A stretch of DNA of 64,000 bases, taken from the NCBI RefSeq assembly GCF_900128505.1, contig NZ_LT669940.1, positions 840,883 to 904,882 on the forward strand, in the 5' to 3' direction. The position numbers and the translations under genes are program-made. The number at the start of each line of letters is the position of its first letter. The first letter of the stretch is position 1. A model generated the notes under the pieces. It was not told the DNA's origin. It saw nothing but the letters and a program-made list of their open reading frames with translations, and made no database searches. The DNA comes from Parabacteroides timonensis (lineage in GTDB: Bacteria; Bacteroidota; Bacteroidia; Bacteroidales; Tannerellaceae). Positions 37,301 through 44,861 of the stretch are shown one piece after another.

Positions 37301-37400
37301 CACAGTGATTTCTTCCAGTGAAGCAACTATTGCGGTTCCTGCAGGTGTTGTATTTGTTGCAGTAGAAGGCGAAGCAGCTGTAAAAGCAATCGTAAAATAA
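34356..37400 (+). CDS. Large secreted surface protein with Parabacteroides-type C-terminal domain
   Basis: Predicted surface protein of 1014 aa. The ATG at 34356 gives the signal peptide MNKKFSTLLAGLALVSSVAS followed by A; the frame runs 24 codons further upstream but that part is not signal-like. The body is acidic, rich in Thr, Ser and Asp, with repeated motifs such as LYVIKSTDGKYLAAP and YVIVANKSTGKYLRVD that look like beta-trefoil or related sugar-binding repeats. The last 70 residues (VTAVSGAVVVKNAAGKKVAI, LLGQTIANTVI, VPAGVVFVAVEGEAAVKAIV) form a small beta domain typical of Parabacteroides surface proteins and similar in style to type IX secretion sorting domains. Expression is probably switched by the inverted-repeat segment just upstream. 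The gene at 63747 has the same N-terminus and start region. Confidence 0.78.
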   Translation: MNKKFSTLLAGLALVSSVASAAVNSDIKLQVGPNDGLYQIAKGDSVLAIDAAGNFVFKESATVAAADLASTLWCVNIDAQSQGQNPKFDFTNKKEGRLLEVFMDEALKDLAEETASSPLVVNDEADVNGWAFSSTYAEGIEEDKPLYSYFTADSVIALEQVGDDLVAMKYGADKVGDIAAKYTLKKPSRITLNAVALNTMLGLNANGTSFKLTFEQTANPNVFANELTAVKDTLVDYVIVANKSTGKYLRVDSAYNNTTGVKFVMLTDTTKAATYLADEAASQGNKYAFKFEYAPASDSVFITVAGARLVKEDGKSWADSYESTNRDSLHVYVQDLVSSKVLTVGTDSVSTYIKLGFGTCGEAPTSTKTTVPSDLYVIKSTDGKYLAAPIHGDSTVQWVTLEKNVNVWTMPSFQWVVEKQRKDSNTSKITITNREFGTAIKYFTNVQLDTDEASYAELTDDKSVSKTVNVAGFIAATSEIKQDSLLGYKYLDTQDLMVTRYKFRYLHELSDEYFAGVNTEENDSILYVGAKSAFSLAQKGTDEVYGYTSSAVTDLKPLYRKVYTLKIRNAKLIFGAKADSVVLDKEGRFAVSEKVAPVTFLMKANNEKAIDDVETLFYAFIKTGADTTKVGTDDNNLWMKNQIMTESRTSAFSVEVDDAPLYRRFNTTKEGEIASDDPDTVKFFRVNNSADMLFEDAHSVYSEGKEINFLGINNNIQYPDAKRAIYVDTAYVNRGTGYIKPQYMLAVGVHVVPGVDPVPCPLEHNHGFDQNGNPLDKWTCSHATPGTDGYVRGRYLINAVDSAKVDGNYLDAVRDADYIWNNQVRLAFVEAIHKEDTLYILNGEESALADPVDFSTLKATKVRLDNNLHKNVVFSFRLLEEGSDNFLIESAETDNNMIAPMQGGWVKIQNGVPVISYAAFADAANEAEIFNVEKTAENPTANEPAISAETVSVTAVSGAVVVKNAAGKKVAISNLLGQTIANTVISSSEATIAVPAGVVFVAVEGEAAVKAIVK

Positions 37401-37431
37401 GTAATTATTAAAATCAAATAATTCTAAATTG

Positions 37432-37504
37432 TTTACCGCGCGGTTCATATTGCATGCAACGCACAAAGAACCAATTAGCCTGTGACAGGCGAACAAGCGG
37501 TAGA
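37432..37504 (+). ncRNA. Candidate structured RNA element (three-stem junction) in the 3' UTR
   Basis: About 30 bases after the stop of the surface-protein gene, an outer stem TTTACCGC/GCGGTAGA (one G-U pair) encloses two further stems: GGTTC/GAACC, whose loop contains the palindrome TTGCATGCAA, and GCCTG-TGA-CAGGC. The nesting looks like a deliberate three-way junction. No known RNA family is recognised and no tRNA features are present. It could be an mRNA 3'-end stabiliser, a processed small RNA or a protein-binding site. Confidence 0.45.
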
Positions 37505-37575
37505 TATTAATACTAAAGTAATGAAATAAAGTTCTTCTGTTCGATCTCTGTGAAGAGCAAAGACAGACAAAAACA

Positions 37576-37605
37576 AGCCCCGACGGTTCATTCCGCCGGG
37601 GCTTC
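37576..37605. terminator. Terminator between surface gene and hppA
   Basis: Arms AAGCCCCGACGG and CCGCCGGGGCTT with one mismatch around TTCATT. It lies between convergent genes. Confidence 0.75.
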
Positions 37606-37750
37606 GTTGTTAGCAAGATATGAGTCTTTTTTATGAGGAGGAGCCTGCGACACAAGGCATTGCCTTGTAAAGAGAGATAGCTCAATGTTGTCAGAAATGA
37701 GACATTTCTGAAGTTGACAGTTGACAACTCGAAAAAGGTTTCACCTTTTT

Positions 37751-39955
37751 CTAAAACAGACTCCATGCCACCGTCAGCCCTGCCATCACAATAGCCACCA
37801 TGCTCATCAGTTTGATAAGTATATTGAGGCTCGGTCCGGAGGTATCTTTGAACGGGTCACCTACCGTGTCGCCTACAACGGTTGCCTTGTGGGCTTCGCT
37901 GCCTTTGCCGCCGTGGTTGCCTTCTTCTACATGCTTCTTGGCGTTGTCCCAGGCTCCACCGGCATTAGCCATGAAGATGGCCAGTACAAATCCTGTACTC
38001 AGACCGCCTATCAACAGGCCGATCACTCCGGTCACACCGAATATCAGTCCGGTTAATATCGGGGCGATGATAGCCAGCAGCGAGGGTACGACCATTTCAT
38101 GCTGTGCCCCTTTGGTGGAAATCTCTACGCAACGGGCATAATCGGGTTCCGCTTTTCCGGTCAGGATACCCGGTATTTCACGGAACTGGCGGCGCACTTC
38201 TTCCACCATGTGTCCGGCAGCACGGCCAACGGCATTCATTGTCAATCCGCAGAACATGAAAGCCATCATCGATCCGAGGAACATGCCCGACAGCACTTTC
38301 GGATTCATCAATGTGACATCATAATAAACCATGAAGTCGGAAAAAGAGGCTTTTGAAATCTCCATCGTCCGTCCGTCGGCAAACGAAAGGACGGTTTCTC
38401 CCAGGCGAAGCAAACCGATTTTAATCTCTTCTATATACGAAGCCAGCAATGCCAGTCCTGTCAGGGCAGCCGAACCGATGGCGAAACCTTTACCTGTGGC
38501 TGCCGTGGTATTCCCCAGCGAGTCGAGGGCATCGGTGCGTTTACGTACTTCTTTTCCCAGGCCGGACATTTCGGCATTTCCCCCGGCATTGTCGGCTATC
38601 GGCCCGTAAGCATCCGTAGCCAATGTTATACCCAAGGTGGAAAGCATTCCGACAGCGGCGATACCGATACCGTAAAGTCCCATTCCGACATTATTAAAAT
38701 CGAATCCGGAAGCAAAGAGGAATGAGCAGATAATACCGACTACGACTGCCAGTACCGGAATGGCGGTAGACATCATTCCCAGTCCGAGCCCCGAGATAAT
38801 AACGGTGGCCGGCCCTGTCAGTCCTGCTTCGGATACCCGCCTGGTTGGCTTATACGATTGCGAAGTATAATATTCCGTAGCCTGTCCGATCACGATACCG
38901 ACCAGCAAACCGATAATCACCGAGCAACTGATCCAGAACCAGTTGTCGAGCCCCAGCAGATACAGGATGCCGAAGGTGGAAATGGCGATAAGTACCGAAC
39001 TCAGGTTGGTGCCGACAGCCAGTGCTTTCAGCAATTGCCGGATCGTGGCATTCTCGTTCGTGCGTACGGCAAATATTCCGATGATGGAAAGAACGATACC
39101 TACGGCGGCGATCAGCATCGGAGCGATAACTGCCTTGTATTGCATTTCTACATTACCGGAAGAAACGAAAGCGGCAGCACCCAGGGCAGCCGTGGCCAGG
39201 ATAGAACCGCAGTACGACTCATAGAGGTCGGCACCCATACCGGCAACGTCGCCTACATTATCGCCCACGTTGTCGGCGATGGTAGCCGGGTTTCGCGGAT
39301 CGTCTTCCGGAATGCCGGCTTCAACCTTACCTACCAGGTCGGCACCCACGTCGGCAGCTTTCGTATAGATACCACCTCCCACACGGGCAAATAGGGCCTG
39401 GGTGGAGGCTCCCATACCGAAGGTTAGCATGGTGGTAGTGATTATGGTCAGTTTATGTGTAGGATTCAATGCTTCGTCGGGGATAAGGGCATTCAATAGG
39501 AAATACCAGAAAGAGATATCGAGCAGTCCGAGTCCGACCACTACCAGTCCCATCACGGCCCCGCTACGGAAGGCAACCTGCAACCCCTTGTTTAAGGAAC
39601 TACGGGCGGCGTTGGCGGTACGGGCGGAAGCATACGTGGCTGTTTTCATCCCCAGAAATCCGGCCAGCCCCGAGAAGAAACCGCCGGTCAGGAAGGCAAT
39701 GGGAACCCATTCGTTCTGCACGCCGAAGCCATAGGCCATAATGGAAAATAAGATGACCAATACAAGGAAAACCGAAGCTACTACCTTGTATTGTTGTTTC
39801 AGGTACGACATCGCACCTTCACGCACGTACGAGGCGATTTTTGCCATCGTTTCCGTTCCTTCACTCTCTTTCATCATTTGCCGGAAGAAGAACCAGGCAA
39901 ATACCAGCGCCAGGATCGACGCAACGGGAATAATCCAAAAAATACTTGTTATCAT
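37751..39955 (-). CDS. hppA: Membrane-bound ion-pumping pyrophosphatase, K+-dependent type
   Basis: Inner-membrane pump of 734 aa that couples pyrophosphate hydrolysis to Na+ and/or H+ export. The start at 39955 (MITSIFWIIPVASILALVF) fits homologs; the frame extends 14 codons further. About 15-16 hydrophobic helices are present. Catalytic motifs are visible: DVGADLVGKVEAGIPEDDPR, then ADNVGDNVGDVAGMGADL, then DAYGPIADNAGGNAEMS, then GGAWDNAKKHVEEG and GDTVGDPFKDTSGP near the end. The sequence GNTTAATGKG has Ala rather than Lys at the diagnostic site, the K+-dependent class, whose Bacteroides members pump Na+. The minus-strand -7 TATTTTTG at 40026-40033 lies about 70 bases upstream. Confidence 0.96.
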   Translation of the reverse strand: MITSIFWIIPVASILALVFAWFFFRQMMKESEGTETMAKIASYVREGAMSYLKQQYKVVASVFLVLVILFSIMAYGFGVQNEWVPIAFLTGGFFSGLAGFLGMKTATYASARTANAARSSLNKGLQVAFRSGAVMGLVVVGLGLLDISFWYFLLNALIPDEALNPTHKLTIITTTMLTFGMGASTQALFARVGGGIYTKAADVGADLVGKVEAGIPEDDPRNPATIADNVGDNVGDVAGMGADLYESYCGSILATAALGAAAFVSSGNVEMQYKAVIAPMLIAAVGIVLSIIGIFAVRTNENATIRQLLKALAVGTNLSSVLIAISTFGILYLLGLDNWFWISCSVIIGLLVGIVIGQATEYYTSQSYKPTRRVSEAGLTGPATVIISGLGLGMMSTAIPVLAVVVGIICSFLFASGFDFNNVGMGLYGIGIAAVGMLSTLGITLATDAYGPIADNAGGNAEMSGLGKEVRKRTDALDSLGNTTAATGKGFAIGSAALTGLALLASYIEEIKIGLLRLGETVLSFADGRTMEISKASFSDFMVYYDVTLMNPKVLSGMFLGSMMAFMFCGLTMNAVGRAAGHMVEEVRRQFREIPGILTGKAEPDYARCVEISTKGAQHEMVVPSLLAIIAPILTGLIFGVTGVIGLLIGGLSTGFVLAIFMANAGGAWDNAKKHVEEGNHGGKGSEAHKATVVGDTVGDPFKDTSGPSLNILIKLMSMVAIVMAGLTVAWSLF

Positions 39956-40025
39956 AGCAGTTCGATTTAAAAGTTTCTTTCGGAAGAAGGCTTTCAAAGC
40001 CTTGTTTCGGTCACCGTAAATGTAG

Positions 40026-40033
40026 CAAAAATA
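40026..40033 (-). promoter_or_regulatory. -7 element for hppA
   Basis: TATTTTTG on the minus strand matches TAnnTTTG; predicted leader about 65 nt. Confidence 0.55.
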
Positions 40034-40109
40034 AAGACGTAGAGAAACTTTTTTGGAAATAATACTGTTTCATTCTAAAAAAAACAGCATATTTGTTACC
40101 GTTAAAAAG

Positions 40110-40964
40110 ATGAGACATACAATGACGCAAGATTCAAACCATACAACGACCTATAAGTTGGGCCTGGCCCTGAGTGGAGGAGGCGCAAAGGGATTTGCAC
40201 ACATCGGTGTGTTTAAATTATTGGAAGAGTGTGGATTGATGCCTGATGTAATCGTGGGAACGAGTGTCGGTGCGTTGATGGGTGCTTTGTTTGCCGACGG
40301 TTATTCGGCTGACGAGATAAAAGAACTTTTTAGCGGCCGTGAATTCTCCGAGTTTGCACAACTCCAACTTCCTAAGTCGGGATTGTTTGACAGCAAACGT
40401 TTCCGGCATTTCTTACGACGCCATTTGAGAGCAAAAACGTTTGAAGAACTGAAGACCCCTCTGATTGTGATGGCTACCGATCTCGATAATGGTGAAAGCC
40501 ATGAGTTTCGTAGCGGGCCGATTGTGGAAGCTGTTACTGCTTCGTGTAGTATACCTATTATTTTTAGCCCGGTGGTTATCAATGGGGTACATTATGTAGA
40601 TGGCGGTCTGTTCCATAACTTCCCGGTTTCCATTATCCGCGATTCGTGCGAAAGGGTGATCGGGGTGAACGTGAGCCCGCTTGTTTCACAGAAATACAAA
40701 CAGACGATCTTCCATATTGCCGAGCGTTCGTATCATTATATGTTCCGCGCCAATACGATAGAAGACCGTGAAATGTGCGACGTATTGATCGAGGCGGAAG
40801 AATTCGGCATGTATAAAACCTTCGATCTGGAGAATGTGGATCAGATTTCCAAAATCGGTTATTCTGCCGCTGTCCGGGCATTCGAACTGGTGATACAAGA
40901 AAATAAATATGAAACTCTGGTAAAAGCAATTACATCCCATAAGACGAATATCCTTATGCCGTAA
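40110..40964 (+). CDS. Patatin-like phospholipase
   Basis: Cytoplasmic patatin-family lipid acyl hydrolase of about 284 aa. The frame opens at 40053, but the ATG at 40110 or 40122 is more likely, because a -7-like ATATTTG lies at about 40090 and homologs begin close to the KLGLALSGGGAKG motif. The family features are all present: the glycine-rich oxyanion loop SGGGAKG, the nucleophile elbow GTSVGA with the catalytic Ser, and the catalytic Asp in VDGGLFHNFP. Bacterial single-domain patatins of this size release fatty acids from lipids; the natural substrate is unknown. It is followed after 58 bases by a GH13 gene on the same strand. Confidence 0.93.
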   Translation: MRHTMTQDSNHTTTYKLGLALSGGGAKGFAHIGVFKLLEECGLMPDVIVGTSVGALMGALFADGYSADEIKELFSGREFSEFAQLQLPKSGLFDSKRFRHFLRRHLRAKTFEELKTPLIVMATDLDNGESHEFRSGPIVEAVTASCSIPIIFSPVVINGVHYVDGGLFHNFPVSIIRDSCERVIGVNVSPLVSQKYKQTIFHIAERSYHYMFRANTIEDREMCDVLIEAEEFGMYKTFDLENVDQISKIGYSAAVRAFELVIQENKYETLVKAITSHKTNILMP

Positions 40965-41022
40965 TTGAGTCCGGCCTGTGCCGGAGTTCCTTTTACCGAT
41001 AACTTAAAAGTTGATAAAAGCG

Positions 41023-42720
41023 ATGAAACAAAAGGACAAAATGATCATATATCAGGTCTTTCCCCGCTGGTTTGGAAATTCAACCTTTCCATTGGTGAAA
41101 AACGGTAGTATTGCGGAAAACGGAGTAGGTAAATTTTCTGCTTTTACTCCTACGGCGTTGGCAAAGATCAAGGAACTGGGTACTACGCATGTTTGGTATA
41201 CCGGTGTGATCGAACATGCTACCCAAACGGATTATACTGCTTACCAGATACGTAAGGATCATTCGGCTGTTGTAAAAGGAAAGGCCGGCTCTCCTTATGC
41301 TATAAAAGATTACTACGATATCGATCCTGACCTGGCCGACCGGGTGCCCAATCGTATGAAAGAATTTGAGGCATTGGTGAAACGGACACACGATGCGGGG
41401 ATGAAAGTAATCATCGACTTTGTTCCGAACCATGTGGCACGCGAATATCATTCGGATGCACGTCTTTCGTTTGTGGAAGACCTGGGACAGCATGACAATA
41501 CAACGAAAGCTTTCGACATTAACAATAACTTCTATTATATTCCCGGACAGCCTTTGCAGCTGCATTTTGGCGCCAACCAGGAAGATTTTGAATACAGCGA
41601 GTTTCCGGCTAAAGTAACGGGTAACAACCATTTCGATGCAGCACCCGACCGGAACGATTGGTATGAAACCGTGAAGTTGAATTATGGGGTGGATTATGTG
41701 AATGGCGGCATCTGCCATTTCAACCCGATACCGAACACCTGGACGAAGATGCTCGATATCCTGCTGTTCTGGGCAGGAAAAGGCATCGACGGTTTCCGTT
41801 GCGATATGGCGGAAATGGTCCCGGTAGAGTTTTGGAACTGGGTGATCCCGAAGGTGAAAGAGAAACACGATGTATGCTTTATCGCTGAAGTGTATAACCC
41901 GAACGAATACCGCAATTATATTTTCAACGGCCATTTCGATTATCTGTATGATAAGGTAGGCCTGTACGACACCATACGTGCCGTGATGTGTAACCAGGCT
42001 CCGGCAACTAATATTTCCGGCTGCTGGCAAGCCCTGGAAGGTATACAGCCACACATGCTGAATTTCCTCGAAAACCATGACGAGCAGCGCGTGGCGTCTT
42101 ACTTTTTTGCCGGTGATCCGCGCCCGGGTATTCCGGGTATGATCCTGTCGGCCACCATGAACACCAATCCGGTGATGATTTATAGCGGTCAGGAACTGGG
42201 TGAGCCGGGCATGGACGAAGAAGGGTTCAGCGGGCGTGACGGCCGTACCACGATATTCGATTATTGGAGTGTGGAAAGCTTGCGTAACTGGATCAACGAT
42301 GGCGCTTTCGATGGCGGCAAACTGACTTCCGAGCAACGTCTTCTTCGTACGAAGTATGCAAAAATACTGAACATCGCTAAAACAGAACAGGTTATTACCC
42401 TGGGGGCGTTCTACGACCTGATGTATGCCAACTCGCGTAATCCGTATTTTAACGCGAACCGCCAGTATGTGTTTATGCGTAAATACCTGAACGAAGTGTT
42501 GCTGGTTGTTGTCAATTTCGATAAGAGCGAGCAGACCGTACGGGTGAAAATTCCATCGGAAGCGTTTCATTCGCTGGGATTTGACGATAATAGGGCTGCT
42601 GTCCTGACCGATTTACTGACAGGAGAGACGAGTATCAGCACACTGACGGCGGCTTGTCCGTTCCAGCTGACTCTTCCTGCCTATTCCGGTAAGCTACTGA
42701 AGTTTACGTATAAGAAATAA
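41023..42720 (+). CDS. GH13-family alpha-amylase-like enzyme, cytoplasmic
   Basis: Enzyme of 565 aa from the ATG at 41023 (a TTG four codons upstream is in frame). No signal peptide is visible, so it acts in the cytoplasm. The four conserved GH13 regions appear in order: DFVPNHVA, GFRCDMAE (nucleophile Asp), FIAEVYNP (acid/base Glu) and FLENHDEQ (transition-state Asp). VFPRWFGN near the start and a C-terminal beta domain (VFMRKYLNEVLLVVVNFDKS) complete the fold. It probably cleaves internal alpha-glucans or maltodextrins; the exact specificity is open. Its GC content is higher than that of the surface-protein gene. A moderate terminator follows. Confidence 0.93.
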   Translation: MKQKDKMIIYQVFPRWFGNSTFPLVKNGSIAENGVGKFSAFTPTALAKIKELGTTHVWYTGVIEHATQTDYTAYQIRKDHSAVVKGKAGSPYAIKDYYDIDPDLADRVPNRMKEFEALVKRTHDAGMKVIIDFVPNHVAREYHSDARLSFVEDLGQHDNTTKAFDINNNFYYIPGQPLQLHFGANQEDFEYSEFPAKVTGNNHFDAAPDRNDWYETVKLNYGVDYVNGGICHFNPIPNTWTKMLDILLFWAGKGIDGFRCDMAEMVPVEFWNWVIPKVKEKHDVCFIAEVYNPNEYRNYIFNGHFDYLYDKVGLYDTIRAVMCNQAPATNISGCWQALEGIQPHMLNFLENHDEQRVASYFFAGDPRPGIPGMILSATMNTNPVMIYSGQELGEPGMDEEGFSGRDGRTTIFDYWSVESLRNWINDGAFDGGKLTSEQRLLRTKYAKILNIAKTEQVITLGAFYDLMYANSRNPYFNANRQYVFMRKYLNEVLLVVVNFDKSEQTVRVKIPSEAFHSLGFDDNRAAVLTDLLTGETSISTLTAACPFQLTLPAYSGKLLKFTYKK

Positions 42721-42744
42721 TTGGTTTACATACGAAATACTGAT

Positions 42745-42773
42745 AAGAGGGGCGGGGGTGACTCGCCCTTCTT
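42745..42773 (+). terminator. Terminator after the GH13 gene
   Basis: Arms AAGAGGGGCG and CGCCCTTCTT with one G-U pair, loop GGGGTGACT; only a weak T tract follows. Confidence 0.55.
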
Positions 42774-42819
42774 GTTGAAAGTTTTCTGAAGATAAGGAGA
42801 TTATTGCAAATAAGTTTTG

Positions 42820-42827
42820 TACTTTTG
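42820..42827 (+). promoter_or_regulatory. -7 element for prs
   Basis: TACTTTTG, matching TAnnTTTG, 45 bases before the start codon. Confidence 0.6.
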
Positions 42828-42871
42828 CACCACAATTCAAATCTATTTACTTAAGATAAATATTCGGAATA

Positions 42872-43813
42872 ATGAGTGCACAAACTCCTTTCTTGGTGTT
42901 TTCGGGAACCAACTCCCGGTATCTTGCAGAGAAAATTTGCAATAGTCTTGGTTGTCCTCTGGGACAGATGAACATTCAACACTTTGCTGACGGTGAATTT
43001 TCAGTTTCTTACGAAGAGTCTATCCGCGGCCGCGATGTGTTCCTGGTTCAATCAACATTTCCTAATTCGGACAATCTGATGGAGCTTCTCCTGATGATTG
43101 ATGCTGCTAAACGTGCTTCTGCACACTCTGTAATTGCTGTCGTTCCTTATTTTGGTTGGGCCCGTCAGGACAGAAAGGATAAACCCCGTGTGTCTATCGG
43201 TGCGAAACTGATCGCTGATATGTTGAGTACAGCCGGTATCGACCGTTTGATTACTATGGACTTGCATGCTGACCAGATCCAGGGATTCTTTAATGTTCCG
43301 GTGGATCATTTGTATGCTTCTTCCATCTTCCTTGATTATATTAAAAACGAACTGCCTCTCGATAACTTGTGTATCGCGACTCCGGATGTGGGTGGTACGA
43401 AACGTGCCAGCAGCTATTCCAAGTATCTGGGATTACCGATGGTTATCTGTCATAAGTCACGTTTACGTGCCAATGAGGTGGCAGAAATGCGTATCATTGG
43501 TGATGTAGAAGGTCTGGATGTCCTTTTGGTAGACGATATGGTGGATACAGCCGGTACAATCACGAAGGCTGCCAACCTGATGTTGGAGAACGGTGCGAAG
43601 TCGGTTCGCGCTATTGCCAGCCACGCTGTTATGTCTGATCCGGCTTCAACACGTGTTGACCAGTCGGCGCTGACTGAAATGATCTTTACAGACTCTATTC
43701 CTTACGCTAAGAAATGCGAAAAGGTGAAGGTATTGTCTGTCGCTGATATGTTTGCCGAAGCAATCCGTCGTGTTTGCAGTGGCGAGTCTATCAGTTCTTT
43801 GTATGCTATTTGA
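42872..43813 (+). CDS. prs: Ribose-phosphate pyrophosphokinase (PRPP synthetase)
   Basis: Cytoplasmic enzyme of 313 aa that makes PRPP from ribose 5-phosphate and ATP for purine, pyrimidine, histidine and NAD synthesis. Family signatures are present: FADGEFSVSYEESIRGRDVF, the flexible loop YFGWARQDRKDKPR, the metal site DLHADQIQGFF, and the PRPP-binding loop VLLVDDMVDTAGTI. The length is normal. It stands alone between its promoter and a strong terminator. Confidence 0.98.
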   Translation: MSAQTPFLVFSGTNSRYLAEKICNSLGCPLGQMNIQHFADGEFSVSYEESIRGRDVFLVQSTFPNSDNLMELLLMIDAAKRASAHSVIAVVPYFGWARQDRKDKPRVSIGAKLIADMLSTAGIDRLITMDLHADQIQGFFNVPVDHLYASSIFLDYIKNELPLDNLCIATPDVGGTKRASSYSKYLGLPMVICHKSRLRANEVAEMRIIGDVEGLDVLLVDDMVDTAGTITKAANLMLENGAKSVRAIASHAVMSDPASTRVDQSALTEMIFTDSIPYAKKCEKVKVLSVADMFAEAIRRVCSGESISSLYAI

Positions 43814-43829
43814 TTTTATATAAAATAAT

Positions 43830-43880
43830 AAACAGGCACGGATTACACATTTATTTGTGGTTCCGTGCCTGTTTTTTTAT
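43830..43880. terminator. Bidirectional terminator between prs and the winged-helix gene
   Basis: Perfect 13-bp arms AAACAGGCACGGA and TCCGTGCCTGTTT with T tracts on both sides. Confidence 0.85.
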
Positions 43881-43882
43881 GC

Positions 43883-44167
43883 TTATTCCCCGATATATCC
43901 TTTCAGGGCATTGACATAGTTTTCGAATGCCTGCCTGCCGGGAGGTGCTATGCGGCAGGTGGTACGGGGTTTCTTTCCAACAAAACTTTTTTCAACTTCT
44001 ATATAGCCGGCTTCGCTCAGTTTATCTATCTGCACACTCAGGTTGCCGGCCGTTGCCTGTGTCTTTTCTTTCAGGTAGACAAAATCTGCCTCCTCGACAG
44101 AAAGAAGTATAGACATCACGGCGAGCCGTAATTGAGAGTGGAGTAGCGGATCTAGTTCTTTAAACAT
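43883..44167 (-). CDS. Winged-helix transcriptional regulator (MarR/ArsR-like small type)
   Basis: DNA-binding protein of 94 aa with a single winged helix-turn-helix: LRLAVMSILLSVEEADFVYL, then the recognition part TAGNLSVQIDKLSEAGYIEV, then the wing KSFVGKKPRTTCRIAPPGR. This matches the family often encoded beside small membrane proteins in Bacteroidetes. Its start overlaps the end of the membrane-protein gene by 16 bases, so the two are co-translated. Palindromes of the form GTTTATAnTATAAAC upstream of the gene at 47834 are candidate operators for it. That link is an inference. Confidence 0.88.
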   Translation of the reverse strand: MFKELDPLLHSQLRLAVMSILLSVEEADFVYLKEKTQATAGNLSVQIDKLSEAGYIEVEKSFVGKKPRTTCRIAPPGRQAFENYVNALKGYIGE

Positions 44168-44781
44168 TGCTTTTGAGCTTTATTGTTGACGATATGTCCG
44201 GGTATGATCATCATAAACACGAACGATAAACCGAAGTAAAGATACCATAAAGTGGTCGCTTTTTCGCCAATTATCAGCATGGTTAGCATATAGATTGCGA
44301 TAATAAAAGCGATCAGAGGTGTATAAGTCATCCAGCGCTCCTGTATGATAATTCCGGTAATGGAAACGCCGATTCCGCAATAAATCAAAGAGAGCGGCAG
44401 CATCAGGATAAAGTCGATATACCGGGCGAAACTAAATTCGATGATACCGATCGTCAGAAAAGTAACGATGAACATCCAGCCCATTACCTGCCATACCTGA
44501 GAAATGACTTTGTCGGTGTAAGTTACAACTTTCGGAGGCCTTTGTCTTTGTCTGTAAGACATTATCGGCCATATAACGAACATCAGCATCCATCCCCAAC
44601 TCCATATAAAGTTGTGTGTAAGACTAATCAGTACAAATAAAACGATCGATAGGACGGTTGTGAAATAGCCATATATTAGCATGATATTCCCTTGTCCAAT
44701 CTCCATGTTCTTTTTACTGGAGTTTATCATTTGAGTGATGAGCGCTAGGCTCTCTTTCTCGTTTAGTGTTCTTTCTTCCAT
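44152..44781 (-). CDS. Integral membrane protein of unknown function
   Basis: Protein of 209 aa with about five hydrophobic helices (MLIYGYFTTVLSIVLFVLIS, FIWSWGWMLMFVIWP, VMGWMFIVTFLTIGIIEF, LIAFIIAIYMLTMLIIG, LYFGLSFVFMMIIP). No catalytic motif is seen. Pairing with a winged-helix regulator of this type is common in Bacteroidetes; the membrane partner may sense or anchor. A separate -7 element TATCTTTG at 44821-44828 suggests that the pair has its own promoter in addition to any read-through from the receptor operon. Confidence 0.8.
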   Translation of the reverse strand: MEERTLNEKESLALITQMINSSKKNMEIGQGNIMLIYGYFTTVLSIVLFVLISLTHNFIWSWGWMLMFVIWPIMSYRQRQRPPKVVTYTDKVISQVWQVMGWMFIVTFLTIGIIEFSFARYIDFILMLPLSLIYCGIGVSITGIIIQERWMTYTPLIAFIIAIYMLTMLIIGEKATTLWYLYFGLSFVFMMIIPGHIVNNKAQKQCLKN

Positions 44782-44820
44782 GATTTTATTTATTTTTTAT
44801 TTTGTTCTTAATATGTTGTT

Positions 44821-44828
44821 CAAAGATA
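44821..44828 (-). promoter_or_regulatory. -7 element for the membrane protein/regulator pair
   Basis: TATCTTTG on the minus strand, 40 bases upstream of the start at 44781. Confidence 0.55.
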
Positions 44829-44861
44829 ATGTCATTGTTTTTAACGGTCAATCATTCCGGT

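Larger units (their letters stand above)
37401..37750. other. Convergent intergenic region
   Basis: No gene is seen between the surface-protein gene and hppA. It holds a folded 3'-UTR element (37432-37504) and a GC-rich terminator (37576-37605). Confidence 0.7.

Noticed and set aside
37432..37504. tRNA gene
   Set aside because: It folds into stems but lacks the T-arm sequence, acceptor length and anticodon-arm geometry.
41080..42570. 496-codon open frame on the minus strand
   Set aside because: It lies wholly opposite the GH13 gene, which has all catalytic motifs; the antisense product shows no domain and no promoter or ribosome-binding site.
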